Virus record (IMG/VR): IMGVR_UViG_3300027791_003652
Span: 1-31,310 of that record
DNA from: a virus
Reading direction: 5' to 3' (one strand)
DNA length: 31,310 nucleotides
The position numbers and the translations under genes are program-made. The notes beneath the pieces are model-generated. The model ran no database searches and was not told where the DNA came from. It saw only the letters and a program-made list of their open reading frames with translations. Of the stretch, positions 29,986 through 31,310 are shown in pieces. Every line of letters begins with the position of its first letter. The stretch's first letter is position 1.

Positions 29986-29990
29986 ATTAT

Positions 29991-29996
29991 TATTTA
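29991..29996 (-). promoter_or_regulatory. Late box fused to stop codon
   Basis: TAAATA preceded by GA, whose first three bases are the TAA stop of the 29994-30554 gene; ATAAT and the ATG at 29985 follow (N5). Confidence 0.65.
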
Positions 29997-30554
29997 TCTA
30001 ATTAGAAGTAGTTTTGTAGATAGTCTATTAAAGTAATCTTTATTCAAAAAAGTTAATTCATACCGTTTAGTAAATTTCTTAACACCGGAAAACGTATACT
30101 TCCCTATATCCATATTATTAATCTTGCTTATCATTGAATTTATAGTAGTTTGAGCTTTACCATCGTTTATATCTATAAGGTGATCAAGATATAATATCGA
30201 ATATTTACTAATGAATATTTTTATAGGTAGTATTCTATCTACTTTACGTAAAAAATTAGTAAAGAATACTAATATTTCATTTTCCTTATAGTATTTTGTT
30301 AATTCACAGTCATCTAACTGTGTATTATTAAAGTAAATAATAGATTTTGACTTACTAGTAAGCAATTTTTGACATATATTGTATATAGTATAGTGGTATA
30401 TAAACTTTTTAACTTGTAGATTGTTAATACTTTTTTCTAATAAGTTAAATTCATGTAAAGAATTAATTATTTGTGGTTGTATTTCGTTTATTAATAACTC
30501 ATTGAAGTCAATTATAGTAAAATCATAGTTTTCTATATGCAAATCAGCCATCAT
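29994..30554 (-). CDS. Hypothetical protein, 186 aa
   Basis: Not recognised. Ile/Leu/Lys/Asn-rich, soluble. The N-terminal part Y-D-F-T-I-I-D-F-N-E-L-L-I-N-E-I (about 9-24) and a later S-I-I-Y-F-N-N-T-Q-L segment look like a strand-helix alternation, as in PIN-like or Rossmann-like folds, without a motif that proves one. The ATG at 30554 is preferred; a GTG at 30557 and an ATG at 30551 are in frame. It overlaps the GIY-YIG-like gene by 11 bp. The pairing of this gene with a GIY-YIG-like gene may be conserved, but no function can be given. Confidence 0.6.
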   Translation of the reverse strand: MMADLHIENYDFTIIDFNELLINEIQPQIINSLHEFNLLEKSINNLQVKKFIYHYTIYNICQKLLTSKSKSIIYFNNTQLDDCELTKYYKENEILVFFTNFLRKVDRILPIKIFISKYSILYLDHLIDINDGKAQTTINSMISKINNMDIGKYTFSGVKKFTKRYELTFLNKDYFNRLSTKLLLIR

Positions 30555-30978
30555 CACTTTTATTATAGTACTGTTCCAAAAACAATTTAGGTGCTTTACC
30601 TATTCTACAGTTTATAATACCATTATAATAATTTTCACTCAATAGAACATCCTTTTCAAACTGCATTTTAGTTTCAAAATATGATAATTCAAATTTACTA
30701 TTGCAAAATTTTAAAATTTTAAAGTTAAATTTATCTAAACCAAGTAAAGAAATATCATTATTGAGGGCATCCGACGAACCGGTATAGGTTTTCCAGTCAC
30801 TTTCAATAAAATCGATCCGTTTACGTTTTTTACCTTTTAATGGTTTACGTTTTATTTTACGTACCATTTGCTTTTTACCGATATATTTTTTATTATTAAT
30901 AGTGTTAATAATTTCATATATAAAACCGAAAGTTCCTTCCGGTATTGGTTTATATACCTCCCATATACCTGTATCCAT
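30544..30978 (-). CDS. GIY-YIG-like putative endonuclease, 144 aa
   Basis: Resembles the GIY-YIG-like proteins of T4-like cyanophages. G18-F-I-Y-E-I (18-23) and K-K-Y-I-G-K-K (30-36) replace the two half-motifs, followed by a basic stretch (R-K-P-L-K-G-K-K-R-K-R), E-S-D-W-K-T-Y-T-G-S-S and F-K-I-L...Y-F-E-T-K, the likely place of the catalytic Glu, then Y-Y-N-G-I-I-N-C-R-I. At 144 residues it lacks a DNA-binding domain. It may be a homing endonuclease remnant or a conserved phage nuclease; it has its own late box at N5, which argues for a late role rather than a mobile intruder. Confidence 0.75.
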   Translation of the reverse strand: MDTGIWEVYKPIPEGTFGFIYEIINTINNKKYIGKKQMVRKIKRKPLKGKKRKRIDFIESDWKTYTGSSDALNNDISLLGLDKFNFKILKFCNSKFELSYFETKMQFEKDVLLSENYYNGIINCRIGKAPKLFLEQYYNKSDDG

Positions 30979-30983
30979 TATGA

Positions 30984-30989
30984 TATTTA
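30984..30989 (-). promoter_or_regulatory. Late box fused to stop codon
   Basis: TAAATA whose first three bases are the TAA stop of the 30987-31256 gene; TCATA and the ATG at 30978 follow (N5). Confidence 0.65.
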
Positions 30990-31256
30990 CTTTTTATTCT
31001 TCGATTTTCTAGTTTTTCTTTTTTTCTTACCTACTTTACCTTTTCTGGAATACATTGCACCTAAAGCTGTCGGTCTTCTAAAATCCCCCGGGGCGTAAGC
31101 ATCAGTACCTGGTGTACCACTGACTGTCGTACCATATCCTGTTGCTGCTGCAGAACCTAGAGCACCTCCACCAACTGTATTTTCATCTTCTTCTGGTGTC
31201 TTTTTCCTTTTAAGGCTTCTTTTAAATGCTTTTTCAAATAAAGTTGTTTTCTTCAT
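30987..31256 (-). CDS. Small basic Gly/Ala-rich protein, 89 aa
   Basis: Not recognised. A basic N-terminus (F-E-K-A-F-K-R-S-L-K-R-K-K, with L-F-E at 6-8), a Gly/Ala/Thr-rich low-complexity middle (about 28-55), and a C-terminal Lys/Arg tail of about 20 residues (G-K-V-G-K-K-K-R-K-T-R-K-S-K). Composition suggests a DNA- or capsid-binding virion protein. It has the best late promoter in the window, TATAAATA, 5 nt upstream. Confidence 0.65.
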   Translation of the reverse strand: MKKTTLFEKAFKRSLKRKKTPEEDENTVGGGALGSAAATGYGTTVSGTPGTDAYAPGDFRRPTALGAMYSRKGKVGKKKRKTRKSKNKK

Positions 31257-31261
31257 AATAG

Positions 31262-31269
31262 TATTTATA
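31262..31269 (-). promoter_or_regulatory. Consensus T4 late promoter TATAAATA
   Basis: Full TATAAATA on the minus strand followed by CTATT and the ATG at 31256. This is the exact T4 late consensus and identifies TAAATA elsewhere in the window as the late-promoter core. The remaining bases to the window edge (31270-31310) hold nothing clear. Confidence 0.75.
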
Positions 31270-31310
31270 ATTAATAAGTGAGTTTATTAGACCAATATAT
31301 AGATGAAATA

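Noticed and set aside
30544-30978. Active homing endonuclease invading the late region
   Set aside because: It has its own late box at the usual spacing, overlaps its neighbour and resembles a conserved T4-like cyanophage family, so a resident gene is more likely.
1-31310. tRNA genes, CRISPR arrays, IS elements, integrase or attachment sites
   Set aside because: No cloverleaf-like conserved sequence, spaced direct repeats or transposase/integrase motif was noticed; a tRNAscan run would be needed to be certain about tRNAs.

Overview
The window looks like part of the genome of a large T4-like (myovirus-type) phage, most likely marine. The evidence is a very AT-rich sequence, tightly packed and overlapping genes, a phoH gene, T4-type late promoter boxes (TAAATA, once the full TATAAATA) directly in front of virion-type genes, and a set of small basic proteins of kinds known from T4-like cyanophages and pelagiphages. 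No host gene, tRNA, CRISPR array, IS element or integrase was seen. The host cannot be named from this sequence. The 62-residue histone H1-like protein resembles bacterial Hc1-type proteins common in Bacteroidetes, which is only a weak hint.

Layout. (1) 1-3971 holds metabolic and probably early genes: phoH (5' end outside the window) with a perfect intrinsic terminator, a queD-like 6-carboxytetrahydropterin synthase, and a folE2-type GTP cyclohydrolase with a near-consensus sigma70-like promoter; two unknown genes (678-947, 1716-2885) lie among them. (2) 3972-4600 holds a retropepsin-like protein and a histone H1-like protein. (3) 4611-22219 is a roughly 17.6-kb AT-rich cassette of 22 genes, all but one on the minus strand. 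It contains nine radical SAM enzymes, a split transketolase-like enzyme with a U32-like protein between its halves, an NAD-dependent epimerase, two carbohydrate deacetylases (NodB-type and PIG-L-type), several glycosyltransferases (GT32, GT2, a putative GT-B protein, and two paralogs with an H/Y-x-R-x-G-D motif) and two unknown proteins. ATGA overlaps and gaps of a few bases suggest one long translationally coupled operon, with one inverted gene (7193-8035) that has its own promoter. (4) 22232-31256 holds virion-type genes: unknown structural proteins, a run of small basic Cys/Lys-rich proteins, a 665-residue fusion with a nicotinamide-nucleotide-adenylyltransferase-like C-terminus, a PD-(D/E)XK-like protein, and a GIY-YIG-like protein.

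How it fits together. The cassette sits inside the late-gene array: its last stop codon is fused to the late box of the next gene and its first gene follows a late gene after 12 bases. It is therefore probably transcribed late and probably builds or remodels an unusual surface glycan, with radical SAM enzymes modifying sugars or their precursors. The substrate is unknown and this role is inference. A second theme is the gene starts: at most late genes TAAATA is followed by exactly 5 nt and then the start codon, so the transcripts should be nearly leaderless. A third is that at least ten proteins outside the cassette carry an (L/I/V/F)-x-E site within the first 8-17 residues, like the capsid-targeting peptide of T4 internal proteins that the prohead protease cleaves. 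Many of them may be packaged in the head.
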